A DNA stretch of 13,044 nucleotides, from NCBI GenBank assembly GCA_003343765.1, contig QAKO01000065.1:1-13044 (forward strand), in the 5' to 3' direction. Positions 1 through 6,092 of the stretch are shown here, one piece after another. Position 1 is the stretch's first letter; the number at the start of each line of letters is the position of its first letter. Both the position numbers and the translations under genes were made by a program. The stretch comes from Bacillota bacterium. GTDB lineage: Bacteria; Bacillota; Clostridia; Christensenellales; Borkfalkiaceae. Under the pieces are notes generated by a model that saw only the letters and a list, made by a program, of their open reading frames with translations, did not search any database and was not told where the DNA came from.

Positions 1-14
1 TTTTGCTCCTGCAT
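1..14 (-). CDS. 5' end of an unidentified gene (cut by window edge)
   Basis: Only four complete codons (M-Q-E-Q) and part of a fifth lie inside the window, so no function can be given. The start is supported by a GGAGG Shine-Dalgarno at 27-23 with 8 nt spacing, and by a one-base TAATG overlap with the stop of the 28-codon ORF upstream. The gene is therefore probably translated by coupling to that ORF, and its SD lies in the 3' arm of the 24-82 hairpin. In related Firmicutes, genes after rny include spoVS, miaB and mutS, but four residues cannot discriminate among them. Confidence 0.45.
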
Positions 15-100
15 TATGATATCCTCCGATTGTGTATTCTTTTTCTGACTGGCAGGTCAGCTCTTATTTTACACAATCGGAGTTCTTTTGTCATCTTCAT
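14..100 (-). CDS. 28-aa basic leader ORF with a strong SD
   Basis: ATG at 100-98, TAA at 16-14. An AAAGGAGG Shine-Dalgarno at 116-109 sits 8 nt upstream of the ATG, among the best ribosome binding sites in the window. The predicted peptide begins MKMTKELRLC and ends RKRIHNRRIS. It is rich in Arg and Lys, has one Cys, and shows no signal peptide or membrane segment. I recognise no family. Its stop overlaps the next ATG (TAATG), and a perfect 13-bp inverted repeat lies wholly inside it, whose 3' arm covers the next gene's SD. It is more likely a translated leader that controls its neighbour than a free-standing protein, but a small functional protein is not excluded. There is no promoter I trust between the rny terminator and this ORF, so it may depend on read-through. 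Confidence 0.5.
   Translation of the reverse strand: MKMTKELRLCKIRADLPVRKRIHNRRIS
24..82 (-). promoter_or_regulatory. Nested hairpin masking the SD of the next gene
   Basis: Bases 82-70 (CTCCGATTGTGTA on the minus strand) pair perfectly with 36-24 (TACACAATCGGAG): 13 bp with a 33-nt loop. The loop carries a smaller hairpin, CTGAC (60-56) with GTCAG (49-45) around six bases. The 3' arm includes GGAG (27-24) of the downstream GGAGG ribosome binding site, so the folded mRNA should hide it. Both arms are inside the 28-codon ORF, so a ribosome translating that ORF to its end would open the stem. There is no T-tract after the 3' arm, so it is not an intrinsic terminator. The regulatory role is inference. 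Confidence 0.55.
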
Positions 101-117
101 CGGCTTAGCCTCCTTTG

Positions 118-140
118 AACCCCGCGACTATTGCGGGGTT
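118..140 (-). other. GC-rich 8-bp hairpin just upstream of the leader ORF's SD
   Basis: AACCCCGC (118-125) pairs with GCGGGGTT (133-140) around a 7-base loop. On the minus strand it ends two bases before the AAAGGAGG of the leader ORF and has no T-tract, so it is probably a 5' UTR structure there. On the plus strand it is followed by TTTTCGTT, so it could also stop transcription arriving from the left. Which strand uses it cannot be settled from the window. Confidence 0.5.
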
Positions 141-157
141 TTCGTTATACAACAATA

Positions 158-188
158 AAAAAAGGAAACGGAAACCGTTTCCTTTTTT
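158..188 (-). terminator. Rho-independent terminator of rny
   Basis: A 14-bp stem (158-171 with 175-188) with a 3-base loop begins one base after the rny TAA on the minus strand. Its core is GGAAACGG/CCGTTTCC, flanked by A/T runs, so on the minus strand it ends in a run of seven T followed by ATTGTTG. The A-run on the other side makes it potentially bidirectional. Confidence 0.88.
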
Positions 189-189
189 A

Positions 190-1803
190 TTATTTCGCGT
201 ATTCAACTCCGCGGAATTCGCGGATGACATTGACTTTGATCTGACCGGGATATTCGAGCTCCTGTTCGATCTTCTTTGCAATGTCTTTGGCAAGGAACAG
301 AGTATGTGCATCGTCGATCTGTTCAGGCTTAACAATGACACGCACTTCGCGGCCTGCCTGGATCGCATAGCTCTTATCGACACCTTTGAACGAAGATGCG
401 ATCGATTCCAGCTGCTCCAGACGCTTCACATAGTTTGTACTCGTTTCCCTGCGGGCACCGGGACGTGCTCCCGAAATCGCATCCGCAGCCTGTACAAGAA
501 CTGCTTCCACTGTTTTCGGCTCCACATCGCCGTGGTGCGCCAGGATCGCGTTGATCACATTATTGCTTTCTTTATATTTCTTGGCAATGTCCGCACCGAT
601 CTGAATGTGCGTTCCTTCCTGTTCATGGTCGACAGCCTTGCCGATGTCGTGCAAAAGCCCGGCACGTTTCGCAAGATTCACATCCAACCCAAGCTCAGCC
701 GCCATGATGCCGGCAAGCTGCGCAACTTCGATCGAATGTTTATATACGTTCTGTCCGTAACTTGTTCTGTATTTGAGCCTGCCCAGCAATTTGATGATTT
801 CCGGATGCAGTCCGAAAATTCCCACTTCAAACATGGCAGCCTCGCCATTCTCTTTGATCTGCTGGTCGAGCTCTTTGCGAACTTTTTCTACCGTTTCTTC
901 GATTCTTGCAGGATGAATACGTCCGTCGCTGATCAGCTTTTCCAAAGCCAGTCGCGCAACTTCCCTGCGTACCGGATCAAACCCGGACAAAATCACAACT
1001 TCCGGCGTATCATCGATGATCAGCTCGATCCCCGTCGCATTCTCCAACGCACGGATATTCCTGCCCTCACGCCCGATGATACGCGCTTTCATATCATCGT
1101 TCGGCAACGGAACAACCGATACGGTAATTTCAGATGCATGGTCGCTCGCACAGCGCTGGATCGCTAAACTGATGATCTTTTTCGCATTCTGATCCGCTTC
1201 ATCTTTCGCTTGCTGCTCAATGCTGCGAACCTGCAAGGCAACATCATGCCGCGTTTCTTCCAGTATATTATCCGTCAGCGCTTTCTTCGCTTCTTCGCGC
1301 GTCAACTGCGCCACTTTTTCCAATTCCTGCAACATCAGATCATGCTGATGATTGACCTTTTCCTGCATCTTCTTGATCTCGCCTTCCTGGCGGACAAGAT
1401 TCTTTTGCTGCTGCTCCAACGCATCCGCTTTCTTCTGAAGAGAATCTTCTTTTTTGTCAAGATTGTCTTCTTTCTGCATCAGGCGCTGTTCCGCTTTCTG
1501 CAATTCCTGCTTCTTTTCTTTGGTTTCCCGTTCAAACTCGTTTCTTAACTTTAAGTCCTGTTCCTTAGCCTCTAAAATAGCTTCTTTCTTTAATGCCTTT
1601 GCGTCATTTTCCGCTTCATCCAGCATTAATTTGATTCTTTGATTTACCTCTCCTACTTTCTTTTCGGTCAGCTTTTTATAAAGCCATCCGCCGACAAAAA
1701 AGCAGGCAGCACCAACGGCCACTATAGCGACGGCAAGTACGATCACAACCCATACAGGCGCCGTTCCTGCCAGAAACAGGGAGCTTAAATTCGCTGTAAA
1801 CAT
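190..1803 (-). CDS. rny: Ribonuclease Y
   Basis: RNase Y is the membrane-bound endoribonuclease that starts mRNA decay in most Firmicutes. The 537-aa product has the full family layout. There is one N-terminal membrane helix (about residues 17-39), a long charged coiled coil (about 45-210), and a KH RNA-binding domain with the GREG loop at 244-247. The HD phosphohydrolase domain follows, with H356 and the metal-binding pair H385-D386 in LLHDIGKA, and then the conserved C-terminal region ending in REFRGVEYAK. Length is close to the usual 510-530. The ATG at 1803-1801 has AGGAGG at 1816-1811 with 7 nt spacing. It sits downstream of recA as in many Firmicutes, but nadE and a terminator lie between, and it has its own promoter at 1935-1963. 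A hairpin and an 8-codon ORF in its leader may regulate it. No key residue is missing. Confidence 0.97.
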   Translation of the reverse strand: MFTANLSSLFLAGTAPVWVVIVLAVAIVAVGAACFFVGGWLYKKLTEKKVGEVNQRIKLMLDEAENDAKALKKEAILEAKEQDLKLRNEFERETKEKKQELQKAEQRLMQKEDNLDKKEDSLQKKADALEQQQKNLVRQEGEIKKMQEKVNHQHDLMLQELEKVAQLTREEAKKALTDNILEETRHDVALQVRSIEQQAKDEADQNAKKIISLAIQRCASDHASEITVSVVPLPNDDMKARIIGREGRNIRALENATGIELIIDDTPEVVILSGFDPVRREVARLALEKLISDGRIHPARIEETVEKVRKELDQQIKENGEAAMFEVGIFGLHPEIIKLLGRLKYRTSYGQNVYKHSIEVAQLAGIMAAELGLDVNLAKRAGLLHDIGKAVDHEQEGTHIQIGADIAKKYKESNNVINAILAHHGDVEPKTVEAVLVQAADAISGARPGARRETSTNYVKRLEQLESIASSFKGVDKSYAIQAGREVRVIVKPEQIDDAHTLFLAKDIAKKIEQELEYPGQIKVNVIREFRGVEYAK

Positions 1804-1827
1804 CGAATAGCCTCCTGTACAATGAAC

Positions 1828-1854
1828 TTAAATATAAACTAAGTTTGCGCCCAT
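1828..1854 (-). CDS. 8-codon mini-ORF in the rny leader
   Basis: ATG at 1854-1852, TAA at 1830-1828, peptide MGANLVYI. It is preceded by AAAGGAG (1866-1860) with 5 nt spacing, a stronger-than-chance ribosome binding site in a short leader. It ends 24 nt before the rny ATG and 11 nt before the rny SD, so a terminating ribosome would sit close to the rny initiation site. The first three bases of its SD lie in the 3' arm of the 1864-1895 hairpin. It could be chance; no homology can be claimed for eight residues. Confidence 0.35.
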   Translation of the reverse strand: MGANLVYI

Positions 1855-1863
1855 TTCCGCTCC

Positions 1864-1895
1864 TTTGTGATACGATCTTCTCTCTTTATCACAAA
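1864..1895 (-). promoter_or_regulatory. 9-bp inverted repeat in the rny 5' leader
   Basis: TTTGTGATA (1864-1872) and TATCACAAA (1887-1895) are perfect inverted repeats around 14 bases. In the rny transcript they fold to a stem whose 3' end overlaps the SD of the mini-ORF. As DNA, a TGTGA-N-TCACA-type palindrome could instead be a protein operator, located about 35-65 bases downstream of the predicted start of transcription. There is no T-tract, so it is not a terminator. Confidence 0.5.
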
Positions 1896-1909
1896 TTTAC
1901 GAATTTACG
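1894..1909. repeat. Tandem pair of an 8-bp repeat (AATTTACG x2)
   Basis: AATTTACG occurs at 1894-1901 and immediately again at 1902-1909, between the predicted rny transcription start and the leader hairpin. A third identical copy is at 1976-1983, upstream of the -35 box. The second and third copies start 74 bp apart, about seven helical turns, so they would lie on the same face of the DNA. This is a candidate operator set for an unknown regulator. Confidence 0.4.
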
Positions 1910-1934
1910 CATTCCTATCATTTATACCTATTTA

Positions 1935-1963
1935 ATTATAACGTATTTTTATACAAAAGTCAA
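1935..1963 (-). promoter_or_regulatory. Sigma-A-type promoter of rny
   Basis: On the minus strand the -35 is TTGACT (1963-1958) and the -10 is a perfect TATAAT (1940-1935), with a 17-bp spacer. This fits the vegetative sigma consensus at 11 of 12 positions. Transcription should start near 1928, giving a leader of about 125 nt before the rny ATG. It follows the nadE terminator, so rny is its own transcription unit. Confidence 0.88.
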
Positions 1964-1975
1964 CGCTATCTTAAA

Positions 1976-1983
1976 AATTTACG
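1976..1983. repeat. Third AATTTACG copy, upstream of the rny -35
   Basis: Identical to the tandem pair at 1894-1909. It lies 12 bp upstream of the -35 hexamer, so the three copies flank the promoter on both sides, a geometry compatible with repression by looping or with activation from upstream. It could be chance in this AT-rich stretch. Confidence 0.35.
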
Positions 1984-1996
1984 CTCTCTGCATGAA

Positions 1997-2026
1997 AAAA
2001 GTTCCTGCATACATGCAGGAACTTTT
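1997..2026 (-). terminator. Rho-independent terminator of the ftsK-nadE operon
   Basis: AAAAGTTCCTGC (1997-2008) pairs with GCAGGAACTTTT (2015-2026) around a 6-base loop. It begins 3 nt after the nadE TGA. The minus strand runs out of the stem into a run of six T (2000-1995), partly shared with the stem. It separates nadE from the rny promoter. Confidence 0.9.
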
Positions 2027-2029
2027 CTG

Positions 2030-3943
2030 TCATAAATTTTCCGTTTCTTCCAGCCACAACGACGCCACTGCATCCGACGGCATACGCCAATCCCCGCGCG
2101 GGGATAACGTAACCGAACCTACCTTTACTCCGTCCGGCAGACAGGACCGCTTGAATTGCTGCGAGAAAAAACGCTTATAAAAATTCAAAAGCCATTTTTT
2201 CAATACGGGATCGCTGTAAATACCCCGGAATACATTCTTCGCAAGATAAAAAACTTTCGACGGCGGGAAACCCCAACGGATCGCATAATACAAATAAAAA
2301 TCATGCAATTCATACGGCCCGACCAGTTCTTCCGTCTTCTGCACTATTTTTCCGTCTTCGGGAGGCAGTAATTCAGGACTGATCTCCGTATTCATGATAT
2401 CCGTCAGCGCTTTTTCTGCCTTGCCTCCCAACCGCTTCGCTTCATGCGCGATCAGAAATTTTACCAGCGTCTTCGGAACACTTGCGTTCACGCCGTACAT
2501 GGACATATGATCGCCGTTGTACGTCGCCCATCCCAACGCCAGTTCGCTCAGATCCCCCGTACCGATCACCAAGCCGGCATTATCGTTTGCTAGATTCATT
2601 AAAACCATCGTACGCATCCGCGCCTGTGCGTTTTCATAGGCCGCATTGTGCACTGATTCGTCATGCCCGATATCTTTAAAATGACGCCGAACCGCTTCCC
2701 CGATCGGAACAGTACGGTATGTTACCCCAAGTTCCCGCATCAGACGCAAAGCATTGCTCTTCGTCTTGCTCGTCGTTCCGAAACAAGGCATCGTAACGGC
2801 AAGAATATCCTTTCTCTCTTTCTTTAATGCATCAAACGCGCGTACCGTAACAAGCAAAGCAAGCGCACTGTCCAGTCCTCCCGAAATGCCGAGAACCGCC
2901 GTTTTTGCCTTTGTATGCTCTAAACGCTTCTTCAGCCCCGATGCCTGCATTGTCAGAATCTGCTCCACGCGCTCAAACAGCTGCGCTTCCCCTTGCGGTA
3001 CAAACGGAAACCGCGGGAAACTGCGAGTAAGTTCTTTCCAATCAGTCCCTGCAGTGAATCCGACCGACAAATAGCCTTCCACAGATTCCGTATCATAAAA
3101 TGTATTGATCCTGCGCCGCTCATACGCCAACTTGCTGACATCAATTTCCGATACGGCAAGTCCGCGGCCCGAAAACGGCTCGTTCTCACACAAAAGTTCT
3201 CCGTTTTCACAAATCATATTGTGACCGGCGAATACCATGTCCGTCGTCGATTCGCCTTCGCCGGCATCCGCATACACATACCCGCATACCGTCTTTGCCG
3301 ACTGCGCTTTCACCAACAGTCTGCGATATTCCGCCTTGCCTGCCGTTTCGTCGCTCGCCGACAGGTTTACTATAATATTTGCACCCGCCAAAGCATGCGA
3401 AACCGACGGCGGCGCAGGCACCCACAGATCTTCGCAAAGTTCCGCCGCTACCGAAAAATCCGGATCGTCTTTCGAACGCAACACGATCTTCGTGCCGAAC
3501 GGCACTTCATATCCGCAGAACTCTACCGTCCTGTTTTCGCCTACATACGGCTGAAAATTGCGTTTCTCATAAAACTCGGCATAATTCGGTAAATGCCGTT
3601 TCGGTATGAGCGCGATCACCTTCCCGCCGTTTATTGCCGCCGCACAATTGTACAGTACTCCGTCCATCTTGAACGGTACACCGACAAAAATCAGAATATT
3701 GTAGTTTTTCGTCTGCGCCGCAACCGCTTCCAGTGCCGACATTGCCCCTTGCAAAAGCACGTCCTGCCCGAAAAGATCACCGCAAGTATAACCGCATACA
3801 CATAATTCCGGAAATACAAGCAATTCAACCCCTGCCTGCGCCGCTTCTTTACAGCAGTCCAGAATCGATGCGGCATTGAATTTCGTGTCGGCGACCCTGA
3901 TCAGCGGCGTTGCCGCCGCAGCTTTTATAAACCCGTATTTCAT
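2030..3943 (-). CDS. nadE: Glutamine-dependent NAD+ synthetase
   Basis: NadE converts nicotinic acid adenine dinucleotide to NAD+ using ATP and ammonia released from glutamine, in the cytoplasm. The 637-aa product is the two-domain glutamine-dependent form. The N-terminal nitrilase-type glutaminase domain (about 1-280) shows the Glu-Lys-Cys triad as E46 (FPELCVCGY), K115 (IPKRHLPNY) and C170 (AELCEDLW). The C-terminal synthetase domain has the ATP-pyrophosphatase loop SGGLDSAL from residue 354. The start MKYGFIKAAAATP matches the family's usual N-terminus. The ATG lies 6 nt past the recA stop, and the nearest purine-rich SD (GAGG at 3961-3958) is 14 nt away, so translation is probably coupled to recA. 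A terminator follows 3 nt after the TGA. A nadE inside the recA operon is not the standard arrangement, and CinA two genes upstream carries an NMN-deamidase-like domain of the same pathway. Confidence 0.95.
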   Translation of the reverse strand: MKYGFIKAAAATPLIRVADTKFNAASILDCCKEAAQAGVELLVFPELCVCGYTCGDLFGQDVLLQGAMSALEAVAAQTKNYNILIFVGVPFKMDGVLYNCAAAINGGKVIALIPKRHLPNYAEFYEKRNFQPYVGENRTVEFCGYEVPFGTKIVLRSKDDPDFSVAAELCEDLWVPAPPSVSHALAGANIIVNLSASDETAGKAEYRRLLVKAQSAKTVCGYVYADAGEGESTTDMVFAGHNMICENGELLCENEPFSGRGLAVSEIDVSKLAYERRRINTFYDTESVEGYLSVGFTAGTDWKELTRSFPRFPFVPQGEAQLFERVEQILTMQASGLKKRLEHTKAKTAVLGISGGLDSALALLVTVRAFDALKKERKDILAVTMPCFGTTSKTKSNALRLMRELGVTYRTVPIGEAVRRHFKDIGHDESVHNAAYENAQARMRTMVLMNLANDNAGLVIGTGDLSELALGWATYNGDHMSMYGVNASVPKTLVKFLIAHEAKRLGGKAEKALTDIMNTEISPELLPPEDGKIVQKTEELVGPYELHDFYLYYAIRWGFPPSKVFYLAKNVFRGIYSDPVLKKWLLNFYKRFFSQQFKRSCLPDGVKVGSVTLSPRGDWRMPSDAVASLWLEETENL

Positions 3944-3949
3944 CGGAAA

Positions 3950-4987
3950 TTATTCTTCCTCGTCCTCTTCGTCCTTCTCGTCTGCAGGCTCTTCCTTCTC
4001 AGGCTTATATGCCGCACGAATCTTCGATTCGATCTCCTGTGCCTTTTCCGGATTCTTTTTCAGCCATTCGCGCATACGCTCTCTGCCCTGCGCAACCTTT
4101 TCCCCGTCATACGAGAACCAGGCACCGCTCTTTAAAATCACGTCGCTAGCGGAGCCGAGGTCGATCAGGCACCCTTCCTGCGAGATTCCTTCCCCGTAAA
4201 GGATGTCGAATTCCGCCGTCTTGAACGGAGGCGCAAGTTTGTTTTTCACGATCTTCGCCTTCGTACGGTTTCCCATAATGCCTTCGCTGTCTTTCAGCGC
4301 GTCCGCCTTGCGGACGTCAATGCGCACGCTGGCATAGAATTTCAACGCCTTGCCGCCAGGCGTCGTTTCCGGATTCCCGAACATGACACCGACTTTTTCG
4401 CGCAGTTGGTTAATAAAAATGACGCACGTATGCGATTTATTGATGATACCCGTCAGTTTACGCAATGCCTGCGACATCAGACGCGCCTGCAGACCGACAT
4501 GCGAATCGCCCATATCGCCCTCAATTTCTGCCTTCGGCGTCAGAGCCGCAACAGAGTCAATGACGATCAGATCGACCGCTCCGCTGCGAACCAGCGAATC
4601 GGTAATATCCAATGCCTGTTCTCCCGTATCCGGTTGGGATACATACAGGTTGTCAAGATCGACTCCCAATTTCTTTGCATAAACGGGATCCAGCGCATGC
4701 TCGGCATCCACAAACGCAGCAATGCCGCCCATCTTCTGGATCTGCGCGATCGCGTGAAGCGCAACCGTCGTTTTACCCGAAGATTCCGGCCCGAAAATTT
4801 CAATGATCCTGCCGCGCGGAAGCCCGCCGATCCCGAGCGCTATATCCAGCGAAAGACACCCCGTCGGAATCACTTCAATATCCGTGTTGCCTGCCGCATC
4901 ACCAAGTTTCATTATGGCTCCCTTGCCGTAATGCTTCTCGATCTGCGCCAATACCTGATCCAATGCTTTGAGTTTTTCGTTATCCAT
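3950..4987 (-). CDS. recA: RecA recombinase
   Basis: RecA forms the ATP-dependent filament on single-stranded DNA that drives strand exchange and triggers LexA cleavage. The 345-aa product is a normal length. It shows Walker A GPESSGKTT at 66-74, Walker B LIVIDS ending at D144-S145, the L1 loop region around EGDMGDSHVG (156-165), and the L2 loop around FGNPETTPGG (203-212). The C-terminus is the typical acidic tail, here almost all Glu and Asp after residue 329. The ATG at 4987-4985 has GGAGAG at 5000-4995 with 7 nt spacing. It lies 31 nt after cinA and 6 nt before nadE. No Firmicutes-type SOS box (CGAAC-N4-GTTCG) is visible in the 31-nt gap or around the operon promoter, so LexA control, if any, must act elsewhere. 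No inteins or frameshifts. Confidence 0.98.
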   Translation of the reverse strand: MDNEKLKALDQVLAQIEKHYGKGAIMKLGDAAGNTDIEVIPTGCLSLDIALGIGGLPRGRIIEIFGPESSGKTTVALHAIAQIQKMGGIAAFVDAEHALDPVYAKKLGVDLDNLYVSQPDTGEQALDITDSLVRSGAVDLIVIDSVAALTPKAEIEGDMGDSHVGLQARLMSQALRKLTGIINKSHTCVIFINQLREKVGVMFGNPETTPGGKALKFYASVRIDVRKADALKDSEGIMGNRTKAKIVKNKLAPPFKTAEFDILYGEGISQEGCLIDLGSASDVILKSGAWFSYDGEKVAQGRERMREWLKKNPEKAQEIESKIRAAYKPEKEEPADEKDEEDEEE

Positions 4988-5018
4988 GCAAAATCTCTCC
5001 GATTATTTTTTTCTTTGT

Positions 5019-6092
5019 TCACTTGATCTGTTTATATAACAAAAACAATGCCTGCGTGATCGCTCTTTGCGTGATCTCCGACCGCGTCCCCTTGAACATA
5101 TACTTGTAAACGTAGATCGCTTCTTTTGTCCCCGCCGCTATATAACAAAGCCCAACCGGCTTATTCGTATTGTCGGAAGCAGGCCCCGCAATCCCCGTCG
5201 TGGAAAGCACGACAGTACATTCTCCCGTTGCCAACAGTCCCGCCGCCATCTCATAAGCCGTTTCGTCCGAAACGGCGCCCTGCTCTTCCAATGTCCCTGC
5301 AAGAACTCCGAGCCGCTTGCGTTTGGACGCATTTTCATAGGCAACGATACTCTCAAAAAGCACATCGCTCACACCGGGAATTTCAATCAGAGATGACGCA
5401 ACACCTCCGCCCGTAAATGACTCCGCTATACTCAGTTTCTGTCCGCGAAGTTTTAAAAGTTCATACACACGCCTGTTGAGCGGCGTGTCGTCGATCGCAT
5501 AAACATACTCGTTCAATCCGCCCGTTATGATTCTCTGCGCTTCATCGACCTGCGTCTTTGGCGCGTCGCCGTACAGAATTTCGATCCGGATATCCCCGTC
5601 TTTTTCTTCTGTATTGAATTCGACTGCCCCTGCCGACGCTTTCGCTTCTTCCAGAACTTTGCGCAACAGATCTTTAGGCACGCCGCATGCGCGCACATAA
5701 GCACTCCCGAACTGAACGGAATACTTTTCTTTCAGATACGGCAGCACCTCACTGCGCACAAGCGCAGCGCCGCTTGCTCCGAACGGCAAACAGAAAAAGA
5801 TTTTTTTGCCTGTCTCCAGCACCGTTCCCGTAAAAGAACTACCCTTCACAAGATCGCACACTTTTCCGCGCATTTCTGCAAGACGGTCTTCCTCGGAAAA
5901 CAAAAAAACGTTATCGAAAAAATTCTTGCATTCTATGACCGTCTGCGCAAATTCGTGCACATCGTTATCGCCCAGGATCAGATATTTGTCGATCACAAAG
6001 CCGCCGCCAGCCAGAACTTTTGCGCCCTCTTCGAATTCGTCGCCGCAAAATCTTTTTCTTTTGTTCCGTACAACTATACAGACGTTTTTCAT
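5019..6092 (-). CDS. cinA: CinA-like protein: NMN-deamidase domain with eroded N-terminal domain
   Basis: CinA proteins pair an N-terminal molybdopterin-binding-like domain with a C-terminal PncC domain that deamidates nicotinamide mononucleotide. The C-terminal domain here (about 205-355) is good: AESFTGGGVASSL at 223-235 holds the family's serine-containing AES-x-TGG motif, then AYENASKRKRLGV and TGIAGP at 299-304. The N-terminal part is recognisable by position (LILGDND near 38-44, CLPFGASGAALVRSEVLPYL near 101-120) but lacks the usual GTELL near the start and the GGLGPT-x-DD motif. The whole protein is 357 aa against roughly 410-420 for typical CinA. The start overlaps the pgsA stop as ATGA, so translation is coupled. 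The reading frame is intact, so this is a divergent gene rather than a pseudogene. The competence role known from other species cannot be inferred from sequence. Confidence 0.85.
   Translation of the reverse strand: MKNVCIVVRNKRKRFCGDEFEEGAKVLAGGGFVIDKYLILGDNDVHEFAQTVIECKNFFDNVFLFSEEDRLAEMRGKVCDLVKGSSFTGTVLETGKKIFFCLPFGASGAALVRSEVLPYLKEKYSVQFGSAYVRACGVPKDLLRKVLEEAKASAGAVEFNTEEKDGDIRIEILYGDAPKTQVDEAQRIITGGLNEYVYAIDDTPLNRRVYELLKLRGQKLSIAESFTGGGVASSLIEIPGVSDVLFESIVAYENASKRKRLGVLAGTLEEQGAVSDETAYEMAAGLLATGECTVVLSTTGIAGPASDNTNKPVGLCYIAAGTKEAIYVYKYMFKGTRSEITQRAITQALFLLYKQIK

Noticed and set aside
144..149. TATAAC on the minus strand as a -10 box for the leader ORF
   Set aside because: The sequence 17-18 bp upstream is within the rny terminator and matches the -35 consensus poorly, and the start would fall inside the 118-140 hairpin.
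3..155. Plus-strand frame open from the left edge to a stop at 153-155, possibly the end of a plus-strand gene using the 118-140 hairpin as terminator
   Set aside because: The frame runs through the hairpin rather than stopping before it, and the minus-strand reading has two good ribosome binding sites and a stop-start overlap.
115..1167. Long plus-strand ORF (350 codons) opposite rny
   Set aside because: It is the antisense of rny, has no convincing SD, and its protein is low-complexity Phe/Arg-rich with no recognisable domain; rny on the other strand is unmistakable.
5031..5036. TATAAA on the minus strand as a promoter for recA
   Set aside because: No acceptable -35 at 16-18 bp; hexamers there read TCACGC or similar.
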